Origin: Bryum argenteum
Taxonomy: Eukaryota > Streptophyta > Bryopsida > Bryales > Bryaceae
Reading direction: 5' to 3'
DNA: 64,000 bases
Assembly (NCBI GenBank): GCA_037043015.1
Contig: CM073321.1
Coordinates: forward strand, 4,593,001-4,657,000
Shown here: positions 34,984-45,219 of the stretch, piece by piece
Numbering within the stretch: the first letter of the stretch is position 1
How the letters are laid out: every line of letters starts with the position of its first letter
Program-made: the position numbers and the translations under genes
Notes under the pieces: model-generated
Seen by the model: only the letters and a program-made list of their open reading frames with translations
Told to the model about the DNA's origin: nothing
The model's database searches: none

Positions 34984-35060
34984 GCCTAAACCCTAAACCC
35001 TAAACATTGAATCCTAACCAAACCCTAAACCCTAAACTCTAAACCCTAGACCTTGAACAC
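34984..35060. repeat. Interstitial telomere-like CCCTAAA repeats
   Basis: Several perfect and degenerate CCCTAAA units, the Arabidopsis-type plant telomere repeat. This is the clearest hint that the DNA is from a plant. Confidence 0.8.
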
Positions 35061-35069
35061 TATACCCTA

Positions 35070-36660
35070 TCCCCTATAGTCCTATAACTTAAAAGCGTAT
35101 AGAAAACAATAAATATTATGTTACATCTTCTTTATTACAATCAATTGTGTTCTTTTATTGAAAATACTTTTGAAGGGAGGTAGTTTTAGAACTTATTGTT
35201 TGAAAAATAAAAAGATTGCAACATGTCTAGACATATTTAAATAAGTCTGCTGAGGGTCAAATATGTAGATCATAATGGAGTAGCATTTGATTCCTATTCA
35301 AGTACTGCCACTTGGCACTATATGTAATAAAAGAGGACGTTAAAACAATTTGCTAGGCTTCCAAGTATAAATTAAAAATTTAGAAATTTTGAGAAGAATT
35401 CAGACAAGTAATGTGTAGGGATAATATACCACTACTGCGGAGGACAGGAGGTTTGTCCATCAAAATATTTTGGATATGAAAGCAGAATAAATAATTTGCA
35501 ATTTTATTTTTTTTTGGTTTTTTTGAATCAATTAATGTATTACTTAATTGCGAAATCAATACATACATGTAGTAGGATACTGAGTATCCAGAGAGTCAAT
35601 TTCTTTTGTATTTTCTACTATCTACGTACCGTCTAGAAATTACCCTGCCTGGCTCCTAGGCCTGAGAGTTCTTCCTAAATAATTTATAACTATAGCAACA
35701 AAATTTTCTAATCTTTTTGGAAAAGAATTCGGCAAATAATATCACTTATTCTCAGATTCTAATTCTTGCATGCTTTAATGTGCCGAACACTAAATTCAAT
35801 CCACGTTCCCCCTTGGAATTTCCCATTATAGGGGGAGGCTAATAAAAGGCTGCCTGGTACTTTTTTGCTTATAAACCCTTAAATTTCGAAGAAGAGGCCT
35901 TGTAGGGTAAAAAGGGGGTGCAGAACCCAAATTAAAAAATAAATAAAAATAAAAAAAATGACCTTGAGAGGGACAAAATGGGGAAACCAAAAATTGGGGC
36001 CCCATCTTTGTGCTGAACCGGATTGGATTTAGTGAGGATTGCTTTAATGCCATGAACGAATAGACTTACCTTTAGCTGTAAAGGCAAATTTGAATTTGAG
36101 CAATGAAAAAGACTATTCATTTGCTGCCTTAGCTTTCTCGCCACTCCAAGTACTTGAGCGACTTCGGAATGGTTCTCCTCCACTTTTTTTCTTGTGTCTT
36201 ATCGTCATTGCCTTTCGCCAGCGCTCTCCTGTTTTTGCTGTAATCTCGGTGTCCGTGAGGTCAGTGTTAGCTCGACATACGTAGACCGAGTTTAGTGTTT
36301 GGAGCAACAAAGCATCTCAGAGTTCTCTTGGTAGTTGAATTGTAGAGCTGATGGGCTAGGTGAATGCTCGATTGATTCTGTTTCGGGGTGCTCGATTGAT
36401 TCTGATGCGTTGTTTTTATCGAGGCTTCGGGGTGCTCGATTTTGATGTAGAATGGTGTGTCAATTTTGCACTAGTACATAACTGTCTCCCGTCAATCATT
36501 ACGTTTCGAGCGTATTGAAGTTCGATGCTGCTGATTGCTATATTACGCATAGTTTAGCTTTTGGGATGGTACGCTCAGGTGCATACGATGTTGTTGAGTG
36601 TTAGCTGGTTTTAAGTTCCGTAGAATCCGCCGATATTTCCGGGAGAATATTAAAGCATAT
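35070..36660. other. Intergenic stretch before unit B palindromes
   Basis: AT-rich to about 36000, then more balanced near 36090-36310. Short overlapping frames have no recognisable domain. By analogy with the other loci this could include the 5' end of DUF7869 copy B. Confidence 0.35.
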
Positions 36661-36678
36661 TGGTCCATAGTGAACGAA

Positions 36679-37487
36679 TTCAACTCGAGTCTAGTTGAAA
36701 TTATATAGCCGTAGTGTATATGTCTATGTTCCACTATAGAGGTTCAACTCAAGTCGAGTTAAATTGTAATTCGTCAAGTATCCGTAATGGTGCCAGAATT
36801 AGGATTGATCTATTCATGGGTGTTGATAGTCAACTCGAGTCGAGTTGAATTGGACATCATCCAGTGTCATTTGGTTTATTTGTAAGGAGATGTTCTCTTT
36901 ACGGATGTAAATATTCAACTCAAGTTGAGTTGAAATTAACGATGCGGATATTCGGCAGGGCCAATGATCTGTAATCTGCCCAACAATATTTAACCCGAAT
37001 CGAGCTAAATAATAATTGGCACATGATATAGTCGTTCGTGCAGTGGATTCGCAGTGGATTCGTCGTCCGTACAGTGGATTCGTTTGTGGATATTCAATTC
37101 GACTCAAGCAAAATATAAAAGTATCTTCTTCAACACAAGAGCAAATTCAAGGCCTTCTTAAGTCTAAATAGACTCGAATACTATATACCACATATATATT
37201 ACGTTCTTGATTGGTGTGATCGTATGGCTACTGATTAACAACTAGAATCGCTCGTGACACTGTCAATGCCTTAAGTATCTTGCATACCAGATTCTAAGAT
37301 AATGACCGTTTTAAATAGCGTAGGAATTCTTTTCCGGGGATTTCAACTCGAGTCCAGTTGAATCTTTTCATACATCTTTTCTTTGTCTAGATTATTTCCT
37401 GCTATTAGTGTTTCCTCGATCGGATTGATGGATATATAATTAAGGGTTTGTTCAGTCATTATTGTTTTCAACTCCACTCGAGTTGAA
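36679..37487. repeat. B-type palindrome cluster upstream of DUF7869 copy B (8 copies)
   Basis: Copies at 36679-36699, 36743-36763, 36839-36859, 36914-36934, 36989-37009, 37093-37113, 37342-37362 and 37467-37487, half-site TTCAACTCGA around one central base, most with 1-3 mismatches. They have the same arm type as the clusters around methyltransferase-like copy B and lie just before the start of the DUF7869-type gene. Confidence 0.95.
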
Positions 37488-37545
37488 CAGCCACAGATAA
37501 TTTTGTTCCTGAACTATTGTTTGGGATGATTTTGCGGTTTCTACC

Positions 37546-38210
37546 ATGGCTTCTCAAGATGTTCAAATGTTTGGTGATTACTTCTCTAATGAGGATGTTG
37601 TGGAGCAACCGGAGGAGCCGGAAAACATTCCAATCTGTGAAGGTATCCCTCGGCGTCTTTGGGCTACTAAGTTCGTTACCCTTTACGGTGACGAGGGTCG
37701 CCTTCTAGCAAAGGGCCTAATCGGCCTATGTCACAGCATCAGTTACGATCTCGTCCTCAGAAGCAACGGTCCACTCGGGCACTCCCGAGTCGCATTTCAA
37801 ATCTCAAAGACTCTTGATGCCACAGTGGTGCCAGATGAGTGGAGATATTCTGTCAGGGCGTGGCCGTTCGATAAAGTCTTCTACAATGGAGCTAGTCTCA
37901 GTGACCATGAAATAAGACACGATCATAACTCTCGTGTTGCACTTCTTGCGAAACCTCAGTCATCGCGTAGCGGACGTTACAATATAGATAGATAGATAGA
38001 TAGAAACTCCGGTCCTTTTTTTTGTAGCGGACGTTACAACAATACAACGAAGAACCTGCCATGTGAAACATCCGTCAAATCGAAAGGGTTATTAACTTTG
38101 GAGTCTATCAATTCTACCCCAAGCAAAGTTTGCTACACCAAGAACTGCGTTCAGCCCTTTAAGAAGGAGAAGATCCGATGTTTCCGAGAGCGGATGTATA
38201 GTGGAACAAC
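37546..38210 (+). pseudogene. DUF7869-type transposase-like pseudogene copy B, N-terminal part
   Basis: Starts MASQDVQMFGDYFSNEDVVE. Alignable with copy C are the stretch around LWATKFVTLYGDEG, WRYSVRAWPFDKVF (copy C has WSYSLRAWPIKHVL), ASLSDHEIRH, and LTLESINSTPSKVCYTKNCV with a CxxxNC pair (copy C has CCPKNCV). A 57-base insertion (37983-38039) containing (GATA)n is flanked by a 16-base direct repeat, GTAGCGGACGTTACAA, and brings in a stop. At 38210 the frame is cut by the LTR-like insertion and resumes at 41056. B-type palindromes lie just upstream. Confidence 0.65.
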
Positions 38211-41050
38211 TGTAGTGTCTATTTATTATCATTTATAGAGTTATTTTAAAAACTTTTTTCTTTTTGGATAGATATTGTAGCAAATATCCGAAAAAGTATA
38301 GAAAAGTTATTGAAAAAGAATAAAAATAGTAAAAATAGCAGAAGAGTAATAGCGTTAATAATAATCAAACGGATGAAGAATTGACAGATGAAAATCTGTA
38401 TGGATGGAAGGGACGGGATGTGTAGGTTACACCTCCTCACAGAGGTGCACCCGTCTATGACACCCTCTCGCACATGTATGTAATGCCTCCGTGTTTAATA
38501 AAATGACGACATTTTGGACTTGAAATTGCTTGTTGTGTTCATGTTTGTCTTCCTCGTCTCCAATTTATAAAAACCGCTTGTGTATGCATTGTATGTTACA
38601 ATTGATGGTGTTGATGAGTGAGTGTTGTGATCATAGTGATCACTGATCAGTAAGGGGAGTTGGCGATTGAGGAAGTGTGTAGCACGGTGAAGGAAAGTTT
38701 TGCTGCACGAAGCGATTGGGGCTTGAAGCGGAGGCATCAGAAGGAAACGAGCAAGTTGCGTCAGAGTCCGGTTCGGATTCCCCTACCATCTTTTAAAACA
38801 TATCAATTTGTTGTCTCTATCAGTAGTGGGCACATACAGGGCTGGATCTTAAAGTGCATGTGAAAGCTGTAAAAAGCGATGCTGACCTGATCGAGAATAA
38901 TGAGGAAAGTGGTCGAAGAGTCGGAAGTTGTTGCTTCCGATCTCTGTTCCGTTTGTCTGTGAAGATTACGGTGCAAATTACTGTTTGTTGAAAGCGGGTT
39001 ATGGTTTGACGTTTCATCTTCGTCTCTGTTGGACAACTCAATTTGTCAAAGTAGAAGTTGAATGATCAAGCAACTACAAACTTTAAAACTCCAACATTGG
39101 GAAATCAGTGAAGAACCTGCAAGTGCTACCGGCGGTTCGTCCTGCTTGTCGAAACGAGATACGGTAATCTAAGACGGAAGCCTTCTCACAAGTCAATGCT
39201 GGCCGAAGAGGGCACAGTGCGATTGTCTGCTCTGCTGATGCAACGAAGGTGACTGAATCAAAGAGGAAGCTACGATCGAAGAGAAACTGCCATTAGTGCG
39301 AGCAACGCTGCTGGAAGTGCTACAATGGTAGGGATGAATCTGCAGCATCCCACGAGTGTGAGAATTTGAGGAGTGTCGTAACCGATTTGGAACGAGAATC
39401 CTTGTGTGTCCGTGAACAGGAGAATTCACAAAGAATTTCGAACTCGTTGTTGCATGATTGATTGAAGCGAGGTGCTGCAAGTCCTTTACATAAGAATCAG
39501 CGACTGCCCAGAATCAAGAGTGCATTTTGACAGGCGAAGGTGTCGGAAGTATGAGTTAAGGGAGTTGTTGGTGCAATTAGAAATCTGTGGTTGAATATCT
39601 GTCGAGCGACTGTGGATTCTTGAAGGAAGAGCTTGTTGTGAATTTGACAGACAGGACGACCTCCTTTTCCCTGCAAGCCCAACAACTGTGTAGTTGTGAT
39701 ATAGTACTGGAGACAACACTGAGATTCAACTGTGATTGGAAATAGAAGAGAGAAGCTTGAAAACCATGTATTCCAAAATTTTATAAGCTGTAAGCTTGCA
39801 TTTGTTGTATTCATTGCATCTGCATGTAGATAGTGAATTGTATATGTGATTGATAAGAATTGGGAAGAAGTTGTGAGAGTTGGATCAAATTCAGAAGAAT
39901 TTCGATCGTTGGAACCGGCGACAGAAATTAGGGATTTGACTTTTTGGCAGTCTGTCTGTTTGTGAGAAGTGCCAAAATTCGCACGGTTTTAGGGTCTGAA
40001 GTCCATGGATATAGGTCCAAATGCACGGATGTAGGTTCTATAGCCCACGGCTTTAGGTCACAATCCACGGCCATAGGTGCTGCATCTCGCGGTTATAGGC
40101 GTTCTGCCTGAAATCAATTAGAACTTTCTTGAATCTTTGAGTGTTTGTAATTTGGAATCCGTACGGCCAATCCCTTTGCAATTTGGTATTCAAACTAATT
40201 GAGTATCTCTGAACAAGATCTTACGGACGGAATTTGCCAATGCATATTTTAAAAATTTGTAAACCAATGTGCAAAACCACCGTGTGAAAAGTATTTGGGG
40301 TATGAAAATGGAATAAGTTTTGATTATTTGGAGTTTGTTTTTGAATACCAAATCAATATTTGGATATTTTTAGAATCTACAGTGGTAGGAAAGAACTATT
40401 GACATAAGAGTAAGTCCTTGGGTTTGAGTTGAGCACTCTTAATTTTGAGTGTTTTATACGAATTATGAGACTAGAATATTGAGTGGTGTTTGTGTTGTAC
40501 AGGGCATTTGCATACATACTTGCATGCGCAAAGACCTATTGACCTGAGCGACTTAGAGAGCTGCATAGTGGTATGTCGTTTCTAAAAGCATTCCCTTGCA
40601 TTTGGACCTATTGACATATTGTTCGCTAGGCGTTGCGTATATAGACTCGTATATTTATACTGAGACTGGACCTATTGACCAAATACCTCTCTGTATTATT
40701 TCAAAGTATTATATCGGCATTTTGCTTGGATGATAGTCTGCATTTGGATCTACTGACATAACCTGAACTACTGACCAGAACTATTGACTTCCTCTAGATT
40801 ACTAGACAAGACTGGGACTGCATTGAGTTTAGATGTAGTACATTGGTAATGACAGTAACCTAAATTGAGTGATCCCTGGGTTTAAGAGTAAATCGCCGCA
40901 TAACAAGCCCTCAGGTACGTTTACACATAGTTATATTTATACCGCGAATACATGTGACCTTAGTCATAATACAACAGACTACTTTGTTTTTCCATCGGTG
41001 AACCACACTCTACTGTAAGGAGTTCAAATTAGGGCAAAATCCATACTACA
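38211..41050. mobile_element. Solo-LTR-like insertion, 2.84 kb
   Basis: The insertion starts TGTAGT and ends ACTACA (TG...CA with a 6-bp inverted end). It is flanked by the direct repeat ACAAC at 38206-38210 and 41051-41055, a 5-bp target-site duplication typical of LTR retrotransposons. Removing it and one ACAAC joins the two halves of the DUF7869-type gene in frame. No reverse transcriptase, integrase or second internal LTR copy is seen, so a long solo LTR is the simplest reading; a large non-autonomous element is the alternative. Inside are small repeat motifs: CCACGG...TATAGGT-like units (39995-40110) and ACCTATTGAC units (40520-40800). The strand is not determined. Confidence 0.75.
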
Positions 41051-41901
41051 ACAACCTACCAATTTAGGTTTCTCATGAAGCCTGACATTCACAAGCACGT
41101 TCATCGGAATGCTGACGGGAAGAGGGTGGTCACGATTAAGGGAATCGATGTTGCTTGCCTGCATGGAGACATATTGCTAGAGAGTGCGGGACAACCTTCC
41201 ATCGATTTCAAACATACCTGGCCGATGGCGTCCAAGAGCATCCTCATCGAAATTCGTCTTTGCTTAAGTCAAATTCTGATGAAGATAGAACTGAAGAGTA
41301 TAGAAGACGCTGTGAACATCTTGTGTTCTATTGGCGCGCTGTGAAGGCAGCACTAGAGGTTCGCATTGAACCTTCGAATGTTCTTCGGGACGGATTTTGG
41401 CCATTATTGAGAATAGATGCAACTTTGGAGGACCAATTTGTTGAAGATGGCGAACTTCGTGAGGAGTTTGGAGAGGATGAGGCCTATGTTGGAGAGATCC
41501 GAGATTGCCTTCAACCATCTTTTCGTGTAGCTCGTGATGTTTATGATGGATACTTTGTTGCTATTTGGCTTGCTGATGGTGACTCGCGACCGGTGTGGAT
41601 TGCGCGAGCGTTGTCAGATCCGAACACAAACCCCGAGCAGCCAAATTGCATCCTTATTCAATTCTTTCGGCCTACATCAACAAATCGAGATGTGCAAGAG
41701 ACCTACAATGGATGGGATTCGGACAAAGGATTGCGTTGGAAGGTTGACGATACTCAACCTCGTTTGTGAGAGAATACAACTTCATTGTTGACATCATGGA
41801 AGTCAAAGGTCAAGAAGGATACAACGGAGTGCACTTTAAAATTTCTAGTGGATCAAATTAAAGTCATTCACGATACTATAGTTGAATTTTCAAATGCTTG
41901 A
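41051..41901 (+). pseudogene. DUF7869-type transposase-like pseudogene copy B, C-terminal part
   Basis: Resumes with KHVHRNADGKRVVTIKGIDVAC, matching the copy C region before its HTH. A frameshift near 41155 switches to the frame with TFHRFQTYLADG (copy C: TFFRWRYAHQDG). The sequence then jumps straight to DRTEEYRRRCEHLVFYWRAV, matching the C-terminal third of copy C, so the DKMD and DNxxGDNKN catalytic core is deleted. RDGFWP, ARDVYDGYF, SDPNTNPEQPN and YNGWDS all match copy C. A TGA at 41767-41769 is followed by continued homology (IKVIHDTIVEFSNA) to 41901. Transposition by this copy is not possible. Confidence 0.7.
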
Positions 41902-42560
41902 AGGTCTTATATGTATCGAAATCGTATTTGTGTGTTGTAACAACTACATAGTCATGGCTTTGTCTTACGACTTAGAAATATTAATCTTTTATTTCAAATT
42001 CAAAAGATTATAGGCATTTAAAAGTATAGAAGATATGTTAGACCAAATGATCTACAAGGATGTGTGGTTTGAGATGTTGGTAGTATTGATGGGGTATGGA
42101 ATATTTTCATGTTACTTAGGTTGCCTTGAGCAACACTTTTTCGTCGTATTGGTTTTCATTCGAAATTAAAATTACATTGTACGCATTTATGAAAATATAT
42201 ATCTATAATATATTATAGTGTAGATTTGTTCTTTCCATTTAATACTTTTGTCGATTGCTTTCAGTAATTTAAAATGATAACATGTATATAACTTGTTCTA
42301 AAAGGTAGTAGTGGTTAGCACCACTGATGTTTATGTGTGTCATACATGTCACATTTAAAGATATGCGGCTGGTTGGTAGTACAGATTTTCTTGCCTCCCG
42401 AAGCTCACTTAGAAGTACCAAGTCATGTGTACAGCATAGGTGCTCATTCGAGTCCAAACGGAATCAAACTCAGACCACCTTCGTTATACAAAGACTCCTT
42501 CTCATCCAACCATTGAGCTCATGACTTGGTGTCCATTTTAAAATTTCTCCGGCCTTTATA
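41902..42560. other. Non-coding stretch
   Basis: AT-rich. No gene or repeat is supported. Confidence 0.45.
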
Positions 42561-42568
42561 TTAATGAA

Positions 42569-43160
42569 TTGGAATTTCAACTAAGAAAGTCCACAATGCA
42601 CAAACTTTCTTCCATATTATACTATAAATTGAATGGAAACTTTAAGATTCATAACTTCCTAAGTTATTTGTGTACAACAAAACATCAATCTAAAACCTCT
42701 CAATTTCATTTTGAGAGGATTGTTGACTCCCAAATTAATGAATATTGTGTTACATCTACAACCGACTCTACAGTTGTGTGTAAATCTTGTAATACTCCAC
42801 CGACGTGCGTTGTCCTTTGCCCTGCAAAGATATACTACATGACTACAACACCACATATGACAAGAGCATGCGTTCACTTGGGAACTTACGAGCACTCGGT
42901 GAAATTTGGAGAGTACAGTGACGTCATCGAACAGATAGTGAACTTCATCGGTGAGCAAGTTTAGCAAACCCCATCAGCAACTCGATCCTCTATTGTCCTT
43001 GAGACGGCAAAGTAATTGTTAGACCTGCTACTTCTTGCAAAAGAAGGTAATGCACAGAAGATACAGGAGTTGGAAGAGCTTAAACCAATATTTGACCGTT
43101 GTAAGCATCTTACATCTCTAAACATTAGAAACCCCGTGACAACATTTAGAAGTATTTGAC
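42569..43160 (+). pseudogene. Decayed transposon-protein fragment (RACVHLG family)
   Basis: A 131-codon frame reads FLSYLCTTKHQSKTSQFHFE, DSQINEYCVTST, then CVVLCPAKIYYMTTT and TRACVHLGTYEHSVKFGEY. After a stop it goes on as VLETAK, LDLLLLAKEG and KHLTSLNIRNPVTTFRS. The order CVVLCP, RACVHLGxHxHPV-like, then NIRN resembles an uncharacterised transposon protein common in plants, recalled as a pattern and not searched. The Cys-rich block at 21840-22030 may belong to the same family. No catalytic core is visible. Confidence 0.45.
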
Positions 43161-43174
43161 GCTTTGGGACTATG

Positions 43175-43405
43175 GATCATAGATGTCACGGCGTCGGAAC
43201 GTCCGTCGGACGTCCGCTAGGAGTTAAGAGAGCGTTCGTGACTTAGAAATTTTGGACTTTTTACAAAGGAGAAATGGCCGTCGGAATGCGTCGATTGGCC
43301 GGACCGCCGAGGCAACCGGCCTCCGGGGTAGCCGTCGGCCGGGGCGATCGGCCTTTGGACTAGCCGTCGACCCGAGCGTCTGGCTGGCAATGAAAACGGT
43401 CCCTA
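43175..43405. repeat. GC-rich inverted and direct repeats (CCGTCGG words)
   Basis: The island includes CGTCCGTCGGACG and repeated TAGCCGTCGGCC/TAGCCGTCGACC units with GGCGATCGGCC. It stands out from AT-rich surroundings and lies before the hAT fragment at 44646, as the GC-rich repeats lie next to the intact hAT gene. Confidence 0.6.
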
Positions 43406-44640
43406 AAGCATACCATTTTCAAACTGCAACGGTCATATTCAGAGTTCGATAATATATATGAGAAGGGACATAGAGTTTGACTTAACTTCTAAATTACTTC
43501 CCAAGGGCTTTGAGCAAAATACATTTGATTTTGTTTACATTGCTTGGTAAGCATTGAGTTTGGAAGTGAGAATGTCCGTGAGGAACTCTTGACATTTTTT
43601 TCCGGGTGAAAGCATGCTAGGGTGGATCAAATAGTACGTCACAATTTTTTTTGCAGGAAGTAGTCATTTTGAAAGGCCATTCAAGGATGACTCCAAATGC
43701 AAAAGTACTAATTTTATTGGGGAGAGACAATGCTAAGACTTGTCCATTTACAAATCTTTTGTGTTTTGGTCCCAAAAATGTAGGGAAGTTGATAAAAAAA
43801 CATGTTTTTTACTTTTTAAAGAAATGTCACAGCTGTCCAAAAACTTTCAAAAGTACAATTAAGTACTCGAATAAAGGAGTAGAGTACAAAATGAATTGGC
43901 GAGAGTTTAAGAGCATGCTAAAAGGAACCATATGTTGCTCTAGAATATTGAAAAAGAATTCACAAGTATCTTGATTTCTTCTGTTAAAGTGCTAAATAAT
44001 ATTTATGCCATAGTTTGGTTAAAAAGAATTTTTTTTCAACTTCACTGAGTACTTTTAGTAGATTAAAGGATAATCTAAGATGGTCATTTGCTTAAACTTG
44101 TATAAAATATGCAATTTCACAATTAGAAGCCTTAAACCAAAAGAAATTGTACTTTTTAGTACTTTTAAGGTACAATGGGTTGTCCGAAAGTGAGCCACCC
44201 GAGCATGCTTTCACCCTTCCTACGTACCGGTCCTACCACAGTTGTAACTTTGAGGTGTCCTATTTATCAAAATGGGCCCTGCTTCATATGAGCCTTCGTT
44301 TGTAGACACCAAGAAGGAAGGCAAAGTGTCCGGGTCCTTCATACAATGTTTATTATATCTCGTAAAAGTTTTTAAGAAGAAGAGTCACAATATGAGTCAT
44401 TATGGGTACAAAAGATTCCAAGACATCACGATCTGAGTTCTGCCCTTTGCTCAAAGCAGCCTACACAAATTAGACAGCTATTTTAAAGATGTGGCAAGGA
44501 GTTCCTTCCGTGTAGTGGAGAATTGAATGGATACCTTGGTGAATGTTTCCTCACTCTATCATCGAGCGTTCCGTTTGCCTCAAAACATGGCATTCCATAA
44601 ACCCCAAGGAGTAACTCTTATGTAGGGTCCTCTTTAGGTA
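43406..44640. other. Stretch without a recognised gene
   Basis: A 107-codon plus-strand frame (43651-43974) with several Cys (NLLCFGPK, CHSCPK, CC) is unrecognised and may be chance or a decayed element. Confidence 0.3.
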
Positions 44641-44645
44641 CCCCC

Positions 44646-45126
44646 ATGAATTCAGCAAATCCTACAGTTGGAACAACCTCTTCCTTTTCCATCCTTATGG
44701 GAGGAATTAAGGATAATCCCCCGATGATTGGATCTATGAAGCAAACGAAGCAATCTTCAATTGAAGCTACTTTTACAGAAGCGGATAGGCGGAAGTTAGA
44801 TAAACTTTTGGCAAAAATTTTCTACGAAGCAAATATACCATTTCCTGTAGCCTGGAATGATGCGTTCAAAGCAACTGTGACAAAGACAGCGGGATTTAGA
44901 AAATCCTAGGCTCCATCATCTTACCATGACATCCGGAGAAGGTTGTTGCGAGAAGTAATTACTGAGATACAAATAAAACTAGATAGTAAACTTTGGAAGA
45001 GCCTTCAGAAGTTTGGAGGAACTTTGGCCATAGATGGATGGTCTTCTCTGACTAGTCGCCCTTTGGTAAATGCGATGCTCATGACTCAGGTTGGAGAGCT
45101 TTTTCTAAGAGGTGTGGATACTATTG
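44646..45126 (+). pseudogene. hAT transposase fragment (DUF659 region)
   Basis: Frames read RRKLDKLLAKIFYEANIPF, SSYHDIRRRLLREVITE and FGGTLAIDGWSSLTSRPLVN, then MLMTQVGELFLRGVDT. They align with residues about 190-310 of the intact hAT protein at 55922-58678 (WASFFYEANIAFNVV, GWSDVTSRPLINMMLV). The Asp of DGWS is the first catalytic Asp position in hAT. One TAG sits at 44907-44909 where the intact copy has Gln-Pro-Pro (CAG to TAG). The zinc finger, the rest of the catalytic domain and the dimerisation domain are missing. The homology stops where the tandem-repeat locus begins. Confidence 0.75.
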
Positions 45127-45219
45127 TGTGAATCGTCGAGACGGTTCACACTTGCGGGAAACTATTGCCGCAAGGTTTAGTCTATTACATTTATATTTGA
45201 TTTCCCTAATCCAAACATT

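Noticed and set aside
38211..41050. Complete LTR retrotransposon
   Set aside because: No reverse transcriptase, integrase, gag or second LTR can be seen between the ends.
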